Source: Mizugakiibacter sediminis
GTDB taxonomy: Bacteria; Pseudomonadota; Gammaproteobacteria; Xanthomonadales; Rhodanobacteraceae
Direction of reading: 5' to 3'
Length of the DNA stretch: 64,000 bases
Assembly (NCBI RefSeq): GCF_000953855.2
Contig: NZ_DF970243.1
Coordinates: 1-64,000, forward strand
Part shown: one piece after another, positions 56,003 to 64,000 of the stretch
Layout: every line of letters starts with the position of its first letter
Numbering within the stretch: position 1 is the stretch's first letter
Made by a program: the position numbers and the translations under genes
The notes under the pieces: generated by a model
What the model was told of the DNA's origin: nothing
What the model saw: only the letters and a program-made list of their open reading frames with translations
The model's database searches: none

Positions 56003-57153
56003 AGGCGGCCATACCGCCGGCGCTGGCGGAGCCCTTGGAGCGCGCACGGCAGGCCTGGCGCCATTCGCCGCTGCCGCGCTTCCTGGCCTGGTGGGGCGGC
56101 GAGCTTGCCGCGTGCCTGCCGGCGCCGCTGCGCGCCTGGCTGGCGCGCGGGCCGGAACTGCGCCTGCTCGAGATCGACGGCGACACCCTGCGCGTCAGCC
56201 GTGCCGGCGATCCGGCGCCATTGGCGCGCATCGACCTGACGCAGCCGGCCGAAGTGCAGCGGGCCGCGCTGCGCGAGGCCTGTGCCGGCGTCGCCGCGCC
56301 CGATCTGCGCCTGGTGCTGTGCCTGCCGGCGGCGCAGGCGCTGCTGCGGCGCGTGACGCTGCCCGCCGCCACCGCGCAGCGTCTGCGCCAGGTGCTGGCC
56401 TTCGAGATGGACCGGCAGACGCCGTTCCGCGCCGAGCAGGTGCACTACGACCAGCGCGTGCTCGACCTCGCCGCCGACGGCCGCACGCTGACCGCCGAGT
56501 TCGCGCTGGCGCCGCGCGCCGCGCTCGATCCGCTGGTGGCGCGCGTCGAGGCGCTGGGGGCCGGGCTGGACGCGGTGGACGTGCGTGGCGCCGACGGCGT
56601 GCGCCTCGGCTTCAACCTGCTGCCGCCGGAGCGCCGCGCGGCGCGTCCGCATCCGCGGCGCAGGCTCAATTTCGCCCTGGCCGGCGGCGCCCTGCTGCTG
56701 CTGCTGCTGGCGATGGCGCAATGGGTGGACAACCGCGAACGCGCGCTGGAGGCGATGCGCGCGCAGGTGGAGGCGATGCGCGGCGACGCCGAGCAGGTGG
56801 CGCGGCTGCGCCGCATGCTGGACGACAGCGCCAGCGCGGCCGGCTTCCTCGCCGCGCGCAAGCGTGCCGCGCCGTCGATGCTGGAACTGCTCGCCGATCT
56901 CAGCCGGCGCCTGCCGGCGACCACCTGGCTGGAGCGCTTCAGCGTCGATGCCGAGGGGCGCATCGGCCTGCAGGGCCAGGCCACGCAGGCGGCGGCGCTG
57001 ATCGACCTGCTGAAGGATTCGCCGGTGCTGACCGAGCCGAGCTTCCAGGGCGTGATCCAGCCCGATCCGCGCACCGGCAAGGAGCGCTTCTATCTGGTCG
57101 CCAAGCTGCGCCAGCCCCGGGAGGCCGGCCGTGCGCCCGCTGCGTCCCGCTGA
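55999..57153 (+). CDS. gspL: Type II secretion assembly protein GspL/XpsL
   Basis: A 384-residue bitopic protein. The cytoplasmic actin-like part (residues about 50-210) binds GspE. One membrane helix lies near 225-245 (FALAGGALLLLLLAMAQW), and a periplasmic PilN-like domain follows. It recruits the ATPase to the membrane. It overlaps gspM by 23 bases. Confidence 0.87.
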   Translation: MKAAIPPALAEPLERARQAWRHSPLPRFLAWWGGELAACLPAPLRAWLARGPELRLLEIDGDTLRVSRAGDPAPLARIDLTQPAEVQRAALREACAGVAAPDLRLVLCLPAAQALLRRVTLPAATAQRLRQVLAFEMDRQTPFRAEQVHYDQRVLDLAADGRTLTAEFALAPRAALDPLVARVEALGAGLDAVDVRGADGVRLGFNLLPPERRAARPHPRRRLNFALAGGALLLLLLAMAQWVDNRERALEAMRAQVEAMRGDAEQVARLRRMLDDSASAAGFLAARKRAAPSMLELLADLSRRLPATTWLERFSVDAEGRIGLQGQATQAAALIDLLKDSPVLTEPSFQGVIQPDPRTGKERFYLVAKLRQPREAGRAPAASR

Positions 57154-57736
57154 ATCGCGCGCGCTGGCGCTGCTGCTGGCCCTGCTGGCGCTGGCGCTGG
57201 TCTATCTCGCGGCCGTGCACTGGTGGTTCGTCGCGCCGCAACTGCGCATCGCCGGCGAGATGCGCGACCTGCGCGAGCAGCAGGCGCGCTACGCCGGCAT
57301 CATCGCCCAACGCGACGCCGTGCAGGCGCGCCTGAACGCGATGCAGCGCGGCCAGCGCGAGGATCGCGCCTTCCTGCCCGAGGCCGACCCCAACGCGGCC
57401 GCCGCGGCCCTGATGCAGCGCGCCATGGACGCGGTGCAGCGGCATGCCCGCGAGGGCCTCGGCTGCGACATGCCGCAGAAGATGCCGGTTTCGCGCGATC
57501 ATGGCGACGAGCCGTACCGGCGGGTCAGCGTCAGCATCACCTTGCGTTGCGGAACCCAGCCGCTGACCGGCATCCTGTACGACCTGGAGACCGGCATGCC
57601 GTACCTGTTCGTCGACGAGCTGAGCGCCTACCGGCCGCCGGTCGCCGGCGGCGGCGACGCCGCGCCGCCGCGGCTGGAGGTGCAGTTCGTGTTGTCCGGC
57701 TACATCCGCCAGCCCGCCGCCGGGGCGACGCCGTGA
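57131..57736 (+). CDS. gspM: Type II secretion protein GspM/XpsM
   Basis: A 201-residue protein. One N-terminal membrane helix (ALALLLALLALALVYLAAVHWW) is followed by a coiled coil and a periplasmic ferredoxin-like domain. It has two Cys, one in LGCDMP and one in LRCGTQP. It partners GspL. The start is GTG, with GGGAGG upstream inside gspL. Confidence 0.85.
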   Translation: MRPLRPAESRALALLLALLALALVYLAAVHWWFVAPQLRIAGEMRDLREQQARYAGIIAQRDAVQARLNAMQRGQREDRAFLPEADPNAAAAALMQRAMDAVQRHAREGLGCDMPQKMPVSRDHGDEPYRRVSVSITLRCGTQPLTGILYDLETGMPYLFVDELSAYRPPVAGGGDAAPPRLEVQFVLSGYIRQPAAGATP

Positions 57737-58530
57737 ACGCCGCCGACCACGTCCGCCTGACCCCCGTGCTGGCCGCGGCCTGCGCCGCGCTGGCGCTGTT
57801 GCTGGTCGCGCTGTGGGCCGGGCTGGGCCGCGGCGTGCGCTGGTTGGCGCCGCTGCCGGCTGCGCCGCTGGCCGGCGCCGGCCAGGCCGCCGCCGCCGCG
57901 CCGCGCCTCGGTCCGGTCGGCCTGTACGCCGCGGTCTGGCAGCACCCGCTGTTCAGCGAGGACCGGCAGCCCGAGCCCCAGGCCGCGGGCGGCGGCGAGA
58001 CGGGACCGGCCATCGGCCAGCTGGTGCTGACCGGGGTGATGCTGACGCCGCAACTGCACGCGGCGCTGCTGCACGATACGTCCGGCAACAAGAGCTACGT
58101 CGTCCGCGAAGGCAGCGCGTTGCCCGACGGCAGCTGGACGCTGCACGAACTGAAGCCGCGCGGCGCCACCTTCGTCAACGCGCGCGGCGAGCGCGCCGAA
58201 CTCGAACTCAAGGTCGCCACCGTCGGTCCGCAGCGCGGCGCGCCGCCGCAGGCGCCGGCGGCCGGGCCCGCGCCGGAGGCCGCGCCGAAACCCGAGCCGA
58301 TGGGCGAGGGCGGCGTGCAGGTGCAGCAGGTCGAGCCGGCGTCCAGCGGCTCGATGCCCGAGGCGCCCGCGCCGATTCCGCTGCAGCCGCAATCGCAGGC
58401 ACCCGCTTCCGCCCCGGCCGACGCCGCCGCCGAGGCGCGCGTCCAGGCCCTGAAACAACGCATCGAAGAGCGCCGCCGCCGCATGGAACAGCGACCGCAA
58501 CCGCAGCCCGCCGAGGGAGGCACGCCGTGA
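57733..58530 (+). CDS. xpsN: Type II secretion protein XpsN (GspC-like)
   Basis: A 265-residue protein with one N-terminal membrane helix, then a domain like the GspC homology region (QLVLTGVMLTPQLHAALL, then SYVVREGSAL). A long Pro/Ala/Gln-rich tail ends in a charged helix. In Xanthomonas XpsN takes the place of GspC, linking the inner membrane platform to the secretin. There is no gspC in this operon. It starts with GTG (GTGA overlap). Confidence 0.8.
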   Translation: MNAADHVRLTPVLAAACAALALLLVALWAGLGRGVRWLAPLPAAPLAGAGQAAAAAPRLGPVGLYAAVWQHPLFSEDRQPEPQAAGGGETGPAIGQLVLTGVMLTPQLHAALLHDTSGNKSYVVREGSALPDGSWTLHELKPRGATFVNARGERAELELKVATVGPQRGAPPQAPAAGPAPEAAPKPEPMGEGGVQVQQVEPASSGSMPEAPAPIPLQPQSQAPASAPADAAAEARVQALKQRIEERRRRMEQRPQPQPAEGGTP

Positions 58531-60806
58531 ACCCGCCGCGCATCATCCGCACTGCCGCCCTGGCGCTCGCCGTCGCGCTGGCCGGCTGCGCCAGCACCCG
58601 GGGGCCGACGCGCGACTATTCGCTCGAGCGCGAGGCGGTCGCCGGCACCGGCGCCACGGCGACGCCGCTGCCGCCGCCGGGGCCGCTGCGCGGCGAGGGC
58701 GCCGAGGAGCGCCGGGCCGGCGGCGCCGACGTGCGCCTCGGCAGCGGCCAGTTCGTCAACGCGCCGGCGGCGCGGCCGCTGCGGCCGGTCGAATCGGCCG
58801 GCGGCGGCCAGGTCGTGTTCAATTTCGAGAACCAGCCGATCCAGGCGGTGGTGAAGGCCGTGCTGGGCGACCTGCTGAAGGTCAACTACAGCATCGCGCC
58901 CGGCGTGCAGGGCAGCGTCACCTTCGCCACCGCGCAGCCGATCCGCAGCGACGAAGTGCTGCCGGTGCTGGAGATGCTGCTGTCGTGGACCGACAACGCG
59001 CTGGTGCGGCAGAACGGCCGCTACGTCGTGTTGCCGATCAAGCAGGCCACCAGCGGCTACCTGATGCCGGGCCTCGGCGCCGCCGCCCCCGCGGACGGCT
59101 TCGCCGCACGGCTGTATCCGCTGCGCTACATCTCCGCCACCGAGATGCAGAAGCTGCTGAAGCCGTTCGCGCGGCCCGAGGCCTTCCTGCTGGTCGACCC
59201 CGCGCGCAACCTGCTGGTGATGGCCGGCACCCCGGCCGAACTGGCGAGCTACCAGCGCACCGTGCAGATCTTCGACGTCGACTGGCTGCAGGGCATGTCG
59301 GTCGGCGTCTACAGCCTGCAGCACGCGCAGGTCGGCGACCTGATGCCCGAGCTGGAGAAGATGTTCGGCCCGAAGGGCGACACGCCGCTGGCCGGCATGC
59401 TGCGCTTCATCCCGATCGAGCGCACCAACGCGATCGTGGTGATCTCGCCGCAGCCGGCCTATCTCGAGGAGATGCGCGAATGGATCGCGCGCATGGACAA
59501 CGGCGGCGGCAACGACGCCCAGCTCTACGTGTACGACGTCAAGAACGTCAAGGCGACCGACCTCGCCGGTTACCTCAACGCCATCTACAACGGCGCCGCG
59601 CCGCCGCAGCACGAGGCCGGCGCCGGCCGCGTCGGCCCCGGCCTGCAGGCGACCAGCATGAGCGGCGGCTACGACGGTACCGGCAAGCAGGGCGTCGGCG
59701 CGTTCGGCCAGCAGGACACGCTGCGCCCGCGCGGCGCCACGACGACCGCGGCGACGCCCGTGCCGGCCGCGGCGACGCCCGGCGACAGCGGCATGAGCTT
59801 CACCGCCGTCGACGAGAACAACCAGCTGCTGGTGCGCTGCCGGCCCGGGCAGTGGAGCGACATCCAGGCGGCGATCCGCCGTCTCGACACCGTGCCGCTG
59901 CAGGTGCAGATCGAGACGCGCATCCTCGAGGTGCAGTTGACCGGCGAGTTCCGCTTCGGCGTGCAGTGGTATCTCGGCGGCCTGATCGGCAACACCGACC
60001 AGACCGGCAACGCGCCGCCCAACGGCAACCAGTACGGTCGCCGCCACGCCGGCGCCGTCGGCCTCGGCGGCACCAAGTACAACGCTTCCACCGACGCGCT
60101 GTTCTACTCGTTCATCAGCAAGGACGTGCAGGGCGTGCTGCGCGCGCTGGAGTCGACCGGCAACACCAAGGTGCTGTCGGCGCCCTCGCTGGTGGTGCTG
60201 AACAACCAGGAAGCGACCATCCAGGTCGGCGACCGCATCCCGATCACCCAGACCTTCATCACTTCGACCACGGTCGGCACCACCAACGCCAGCGGCACCA
60301 CCACCGTGCCGGCGCAGGGCGAGGTGCAGTACCTCGACACCGGCGTGATCCTCGACGTGATTCCGCGCGTCAATCCGGGCGGCCTGGTCTATCTCGACAT
60401 CCAGCAGCAGGTGAGCACGCCGGGCACGCCGAACGTGCAGGGCAACCCGCCGATCTCGCAGCGCGCGATCAGCACGCAGGTGGCGGTGCAGAGCGGCGAG
60501 ACCGTGCTGCTCGGCGGCCTGATCCAGCAGAACGAGGGCGTCAACGACAGCGGCCTGCCCTGGGTCAGCCGCGTGCCGGTGGTCGGGCGGCTGTTCGGCA
60601 CCACCGACCGCACGCGCAACCGCACCGAGCTCTTGGTGCTGATTACGCCGCGCGTGATCACCAACAGCGCCGAGGCGCGGCAGGTCACCGACGAGTACCA
60701 GCGCAAGTTCGAGTCGCTGGCGCCGCTGCGCGTGGAGATGGAGCGCATCGGCCCGCCGGCGCCGCCCGCCCAGCCCGCGGCCAAGCCGCAGGACGGCGGG
60801 CCCTGA
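58527..60806 (+). CDS. gspD: Type II secretion secretin GspD/XpsD
   Basis: A 759-residue outer membrane secretin. The signal ends in a lipobox (VALAGC followed by ASTR), so it is a lipoprotein and may not need a separate pilotin. N0-N3 domains (NFENQPIQAVVKAVLGDLL first) precede the secretin core with VLSAPSLVVLNNQEATIQVG and GETVLLGGLIQQ. It forms the exit pore. GTG start with GAGGGAGG upstream. It is the last gene of the operon. Confidence 0.95.
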   Translation: MNPPRIIRTAALALAVALAGCASTRGPTRDYSLEREAVAGTGATATPLPPPGPLRGEGAEERRAGGADVRLGSGQFVNAPAARPLRPVESAGGGQVVFNFENQPIQAVVKAVLGDLLKVNYSIAPGVQGSVTFATAQPIRSDEVLPVLEMLLSWTDNALVRQNGRYVVLPIKQATSGYLMPGLGAAAPADGFAARLYPLRYISATEMQKLLKPFARPEAFLLVDPARNLLVMAGTPAELASYQRTVQIFDVDWLQGMSVGVYSLQHAQVGDLMPELEKMFGPKGDTPLAGMLRFIPIERTNAIVVISPQPAYLEEMREWIARMDNGGGNDAQLYVYDVKNVKATDLAGYLNAIYNGAAPPQHEAGAGRVGPGLQATSMSGGYDGTGKQGVGAFGQQDTLRPRGATTTAATPVPAAATPGDSGMSFTAVDENNQLLVRCRPGQWSDIQAAIRRLDTVPLQVQIETRILEVQLTGEFRFGVQWYLGGLIGNTDQTGNAPPNGNQYGRRHAGAVGLGGTKYNASTDALFYSFISKDVQGVLRALESTGNTKVLSAPSLVVLNNQEATIQVGDRIPITQTFITSTTVGTTNASGTTTVPAQGEVQYLDTGVILDVIPRVNPGGLVYLDIQQQVSTPGTPNVQGNPPISQRAISTQVAVQSGETVLLGGLIQQNEGVNDSGLPWVSRVPVVGRLFGTTDRTRNRTELLVLITPRVITNSAEARQVTDEYQRKFESLAPLRVEMERIGPPAPPAQPAAKPQDGGP

Positions 60807-60864
60807 GCGCGCATGATGCGGGCGGCGCGCGCCGGCGCGTCCGCCCGCAGGCGGGGAAGCCGGC

Positions 60865-61761
60865 TTGAGCGCGCCGCGGGTCAGCGTGATCGTCGTCGCC
60901 GCCGACAGCGGCGCGACGCTGCTCGAGTGCGCCGCGCGCGCGCTGGCGAGCGAGGCCGTCGCGGAATTCGTGCTGGTCGACAACGCCTCCGGCGACGGCA
61001 TGCCGGAAGCGCTGGAGCGTGCGCACGCCGGCGATGCGCGCCTGCGCGTGCTGCGCAACGGCGCCAACCTCGGCTTCGGCCCCGCGGTCAACCGTGGCGC
61101 GGCGCAGGCGCGCGGCGAGGCGCTGCTGGTGCTCAATCCCGACTGCCTGCTCGAGCACGACACCGTGGCGCGCCTGCTGGCGGTGCTGGACGCGCATCCG
61201 CAGGCCGGCCTGGTCGGCGCGGTGGTGTGCGATGCCGACGGCCGGCCCGATCCCGCCTCGCGCCGCCGCGATCCGCTGCTGCGCCGCGCGCTGATGACGC
61301 TGACCGGGCTGACCGCGCGCGAGGCCGCGGACGCGCGCTGGGCCGGCGTCAACGTGCCGGGGCCGATGCCGGCGGGCGTCTCCCGCGAGGAAGCGGTGTC
61401 CGGCGCGTTGATGCTGCTGCCGCGCCGCGTGTTCGCGGCGCTCGGCGGCTTCGACGAAGGCTATTTCCTGCACTGCGAGGACCTCGACCTGTGCCGGCGC
61501 GTGCGCGACGCCGGCTACGCGGTGCTGCTCGCCGGCGGCGTGCGCGTGCCGCACGCCAAGGGCGGCTCCAGCCGGCACCGTCCGGCCTTCGTCGCCTGGC
61601 ACAAGCACCGCGGCATGTGGCGCTGGTTCCGCAAGTTCGATCCGGCGGCGCGCAACCCGCTGCTGGCCGGCCTGGTCTGGCTGGGGCTGTGGGCGCATTA
61701 CGCACTGATGCTGCCGCGCTATGCGCTTTCGGCATGGCGGCACGGCCGGCGCGCGGCGTGA
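60865..61761 (+). CDS. Glycosyltransferase family 2, rhamnosyltransferase-like
   Basis: A 298-residue GT-A enzyme. VIVVAADSGATLLEC is the nucleotide-binding start, FVLVDNASGDG follows, LVLNPDCLLE is the metal-site variant, and FDEGYFLHCEDLDLCRR holds the catalytic region. It adds a sugar to an envelope polysaccharide or lipid acceptor. The start is TTG with GGGGAAG upstream. It begins 58 bases after gspD and may be read with it. Confidence 0.83.
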   Translation: MSAPRVSVIVVAADSGATLLECAARALASEAVAEFVLVDNASGDGMPEALERAHAGDARLRVLRNGANLGFGPAVNRGAAQARGEALLVLNPDCLLEHDTVARLLAVLDAHPQAGLVGAVVCDADGRPDPASRRRDPLLRRALMTLTGLTAREAADARWAGVNVPGPMPAGVSREEAVSGALMLLPRRVFAALGGFDEGYFLHCEDLDLCRRVRDAGYAVLLAGGVRVPHAKGGSSRHRPAFVAWHKHRGMWRWFRKFDPAARNPLLAGLVWLGLWAHYALMLPRYALSAWRHGRRAA

Positions 61762-61839
61762 ACGGCGCGTGCGCCGGCGCCCCGCCGTGTGCGCGGCCGC
61801 CGCGGTTATCCTGATGCGATGCCCTTTCCGGAGGCTGCG

Positions 61840-62592
61840 ATGAACGCGTCCCCCTCCGCCGCGCACGCGCGCGGCTTCCGCTACTACGACCTGCTGGTCG
61901 GCGGCATGGTCGCCGTGCTGCTGTGCTCGAACCTGATCGGCCCGGCCAAGGTGTGCACGCTGACGCTGCCGCTGCTGGGCGCGCTCAGTTTCGGCGCCGG
62001 CAACCTGTTCTTCCCGATCAGCTACATCTTCGGCGACGTGCTGACCGAGGTGTACGGCTACGCGCGCGCACGCCGCGCGATCTGGGCCGGCTTCGGCGCG
62101 CTGGTGTTCGCCTCGCTGATGTCGCAGGCGATCATCCGCATGCCGCCCAGCCCGCTCGAGCCGTTCAACGCGCAGCTGCAGCCGGCGCTGGAGCTGGTGT
62201 TCGGCAGCACCTGGCGCATCGCGCTGGCCTCGCTGGTCGCCTACTGGCTGGGCGACTTCGCCAACTCGTTCGTGCTGGCGAAGATGAAGCTGTGGACGCG
62301 CGGCCGCTGGCTGTGGACGCGCACGATCGGCTCGACCGTGGTCGGGCAGGGCATCGACAGCCTGACCTTCTACCCGATCGCCTTCCTCGGCGTCTGGGAA
62401 GGGCAGACCATCCTCAAGGTGATCGTCTTCAACTGGGTGATGAAGGTGACCGTCGAGGTAGTGTTCACGCCGCTGACCTACGCCGTGGTCGGCTTCCTGA
62501 AGACCCGCGAGGGCGTCGACACCTACGACAGGCGCACGCACTTCACGCCGTTCAGCCTGAAGGACGAGGGCGAGGTGCGCCGCCTCGGCTGA
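61840..62592 (+). CDS. yhhQ: Queuosine precursor transporter
   Basis: A 250-residue membrane protein of the YhhQ/COG1738 family with about six helices. PISYIFGDVLTEVYGYARARRAIW is the conserved core, and GSTVVGQGIDSLTFY a second motif. It takes up preQ0/preQ1 for tRNA modification. The ATG at 61840 follows GGAGG. Confidence 0.9.
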   Translation: MNASPSAAHARGFRYYDLLVGGMVAVLLCSNLIGPAKVCTLTLPLLGALSFGAGNLFFPISYIFGDVLTEVYGYARARRAIWAGFGALVFASLMSQAIIRMPPSPLEPFNAQLQPALELVFGSTWRIALASLVAYWLGDFANSFVLAKMKLWTRGRWLWTRTIGSTVVGQGIDSLTFYPIAFLGVWEGQTILKVIVFNWVMKVTVEVVFTPLTYAVVGFLKTREGVDTYDRRTHFTPFSLKDEGEVRRLG

Positions 62593-62608
62593 GGCGCGGG
62601 CGCCTCGT

Positions 62609-63436
62609 TCAGCGGCAGCGGTTGATGGCGTCGCGCAGCGCCAGCGCGGCGTCGCGCGCGGCCTCGGCGTAGTCGGCGCCGGCCGAGGCGTACAGGATCG
62701 CCCGCGAGGAGCTGATCAGCAGGCCGGTGCCGGCGGCGCTGCGGCCGTTGCGCACCACCGCCCCGACGTCGCCGCCCTGCGCGCCGACGCCCGGCACCAG
62801 CAGCGGCATGTCGCCGACGATACGGCGCACGTCGGCCAGTTCCTCGGGATACGTCGCGCCCACGACCAGCAGGCAGTTGCCGTTCGCGTTCCACTCGCGC
62901 GCGACCGTCGCGGCGACGTGCTGGTACAGCCGGCGCTCGCCGCCGGCGGCGTCGCGCACGACGAGGTCCTGCAGGTCGCGCGCGCCGGGGTTGGAGGTGC
63001 GGCAGAGCAGCACCGCGCCCTTGTCGGCGCGGTCGAGGAAGGGCTGCACGGCGTCGCGGCCGAGGTAGGGATTCAGCGTCACCGCGTCGGCGCCGTAGCG
63101 GTCGAAGGCTTCCTCGGCGTAGTACGCCGCGGTCGAGCCGATGTCGCCGCGCTTGGCGTCGAGGATCACCGGCACGCCGGGATGCTGCGCATGGATGTGC
63201 GCGATCAGGCGCTGCAATGCTTCCTCGGCGCCGCGCGCGGCGAAGTGCGCGATCTGCGGCTTGAACGCGCAGACCAGATCGGCGGTGGCGTCGACGATCG
63301 CCGCGCAGAAGCGGAAGACCGCGTCCGGGTCGTCGCGCAACGCGGCGGGAAAGCGCTGCGGCTCCGGGTCGAGGCCGACGCAGACCAGCGAGTCGTTGCG
63401 CGCCCAGGCCGCTTCCAGCATCTGCATGAAGCCCAT
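62609..63436 (-). CDS. pyrF: Orotidine 5'-phosphate decarboxylase, type 2
   Basis: A 275-residue barrel enzyme. The catalytic motif [19 protein letters not shown] has the type 2 form. It makes UMP from OMP, the last step of pyrimidine synthesis. It is convergent with yhhQ and follows ettA on the same strand. Confidence 0.94.
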   Translation of the reverse strand: MGFMQMLEAAWARNDSLVCVGLDPEPQRFPAALRDDPDAVFRFCAAIVDATADLVCAFKPQIAHFAARGAEEALQRLIAHIHAQHPGVPVILDAKRGDIGSTAAYYAEEAFDRYGADAVTLNPYLGRDAVQPFLDRADKGAVLLCRTSNPGARDLQDLVVRDAAGGERRLYQHVAATVAREWNANGNCLLVVGATYPEELADVRRIVGDMPLLVPGVGAQGGDVGAVVRNGRSAAGTGLLISSSRAILYASAGADYAEAARDAALALRDAINRCR

Positions 63437-63512
63437 CGTCCCGCTCCCTCTGTCGCTCTCCGCCTCGGTCCGTCATTGCGACTCGCGCCGAAACGACGGG
63501 AGATCACGCCTT

Positions 63513-63529
63513 TCCCGAGTCCCGAGTCC
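63513..63529. repeat. Heptad block before pyrF (element 8)
   Basis: Two exact TCCCGAG units at 63513-63526 and a third, weaker one reach the ettA stop codon at 63530. No clear opposite-facing block is seen within the 93-base gap. Confidence 0.5.

Positions 63530-64000
<471 letters not shown>

Overview
This window is chromosomal DNA of a very GC-rich gammaproteobacterium, most likely of the order Lysobacterales (Xanthomonadales). The best evidence is a type II secretion operon in the Xanthomonas xps order E-F-G-H-I-J-K-L-M-N-D, the pepA/holC and lptF-lptG-RDD-xerD...dsbC-purL neighbourhood, and the general protein set. Genes are dense, many overlap by ATGA or GTGA, and long antisense shadow frames are common because of the base composition. 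I see no rRNA, tRNA, CRISPR array, prophage or intact insertion sequence.

Layout. 1-3075: the end of a TonB-dependent receptor, then a TPR-sulfotransferase overlapping a 2-oxoglutarate/Fe(II) hydroxylase. 3089-4976 (minus): ECF sigma factor, probable anti-sigma factor and a secreted DUF4097 solenoid protein. 5103-10230: a second TPR-sulfotransferase, a histone-deacetylase-like enzyme, GTP-dependent PEP carboxykinase and a TetR regulator. 10370-14247: alpha/beta hydrolase, FadE-type acyl-CoA dehydrogenase and a hotdog thioesterase, divergent from the TetR gene, with candidate operators in the shared promoter. 14254-15855: release factor 3. 16056-19618: methionine operon metX-metB-hom, preceded by three met-box-like 8-mers, a promoter, a SAM-I riboswitch and a hairpin that hides the metX ribosome binding site. 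19642-20093: a MITE-like repeat and a GC-poor orphan gene. 20149-25833: amino acid permease, L-serine dehydratase, glutaredoxin-like protein and a PLP decarboxylase. 25987-31525: two YceI proteins around a cytochrome b561, then a large propeller-type hybrid sensor kinase. 31646-44890: holC, pepA, lptF, lptG, an RDD protein, xerD, a P-type ATPase, dsbC and purL. 44887-49243: an EamA transporter, an M28 peptidase, a small secreted protein and an EXORDIUM-like secreted protein. 49700-60806: the xps-type type II secretion operon. 60865-64000: glycosyltransferase, queuosine-precursor transporter, pyrF and the end of ettA.

The least expected feature is a family of short elements made of 7-bp units (GGGACTC/GAGTCCC-like, or GGGAGCA/TGCTCCC-like). 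Most copies have a block at each end in opposite orientation. At least eight places carry such blocks. One block is read in frame inside purL. Two copies, related to each other and inverted, form the leader peptides of the pseudopilins GspG and GspI, leaving them 50-60 residues long. The other main candidates for new biology are the receptor/sulfotransferase/hydroxylase cluster, the layered control of the methionine operon, and the operator boxes that span an apparently leaderless promoter.
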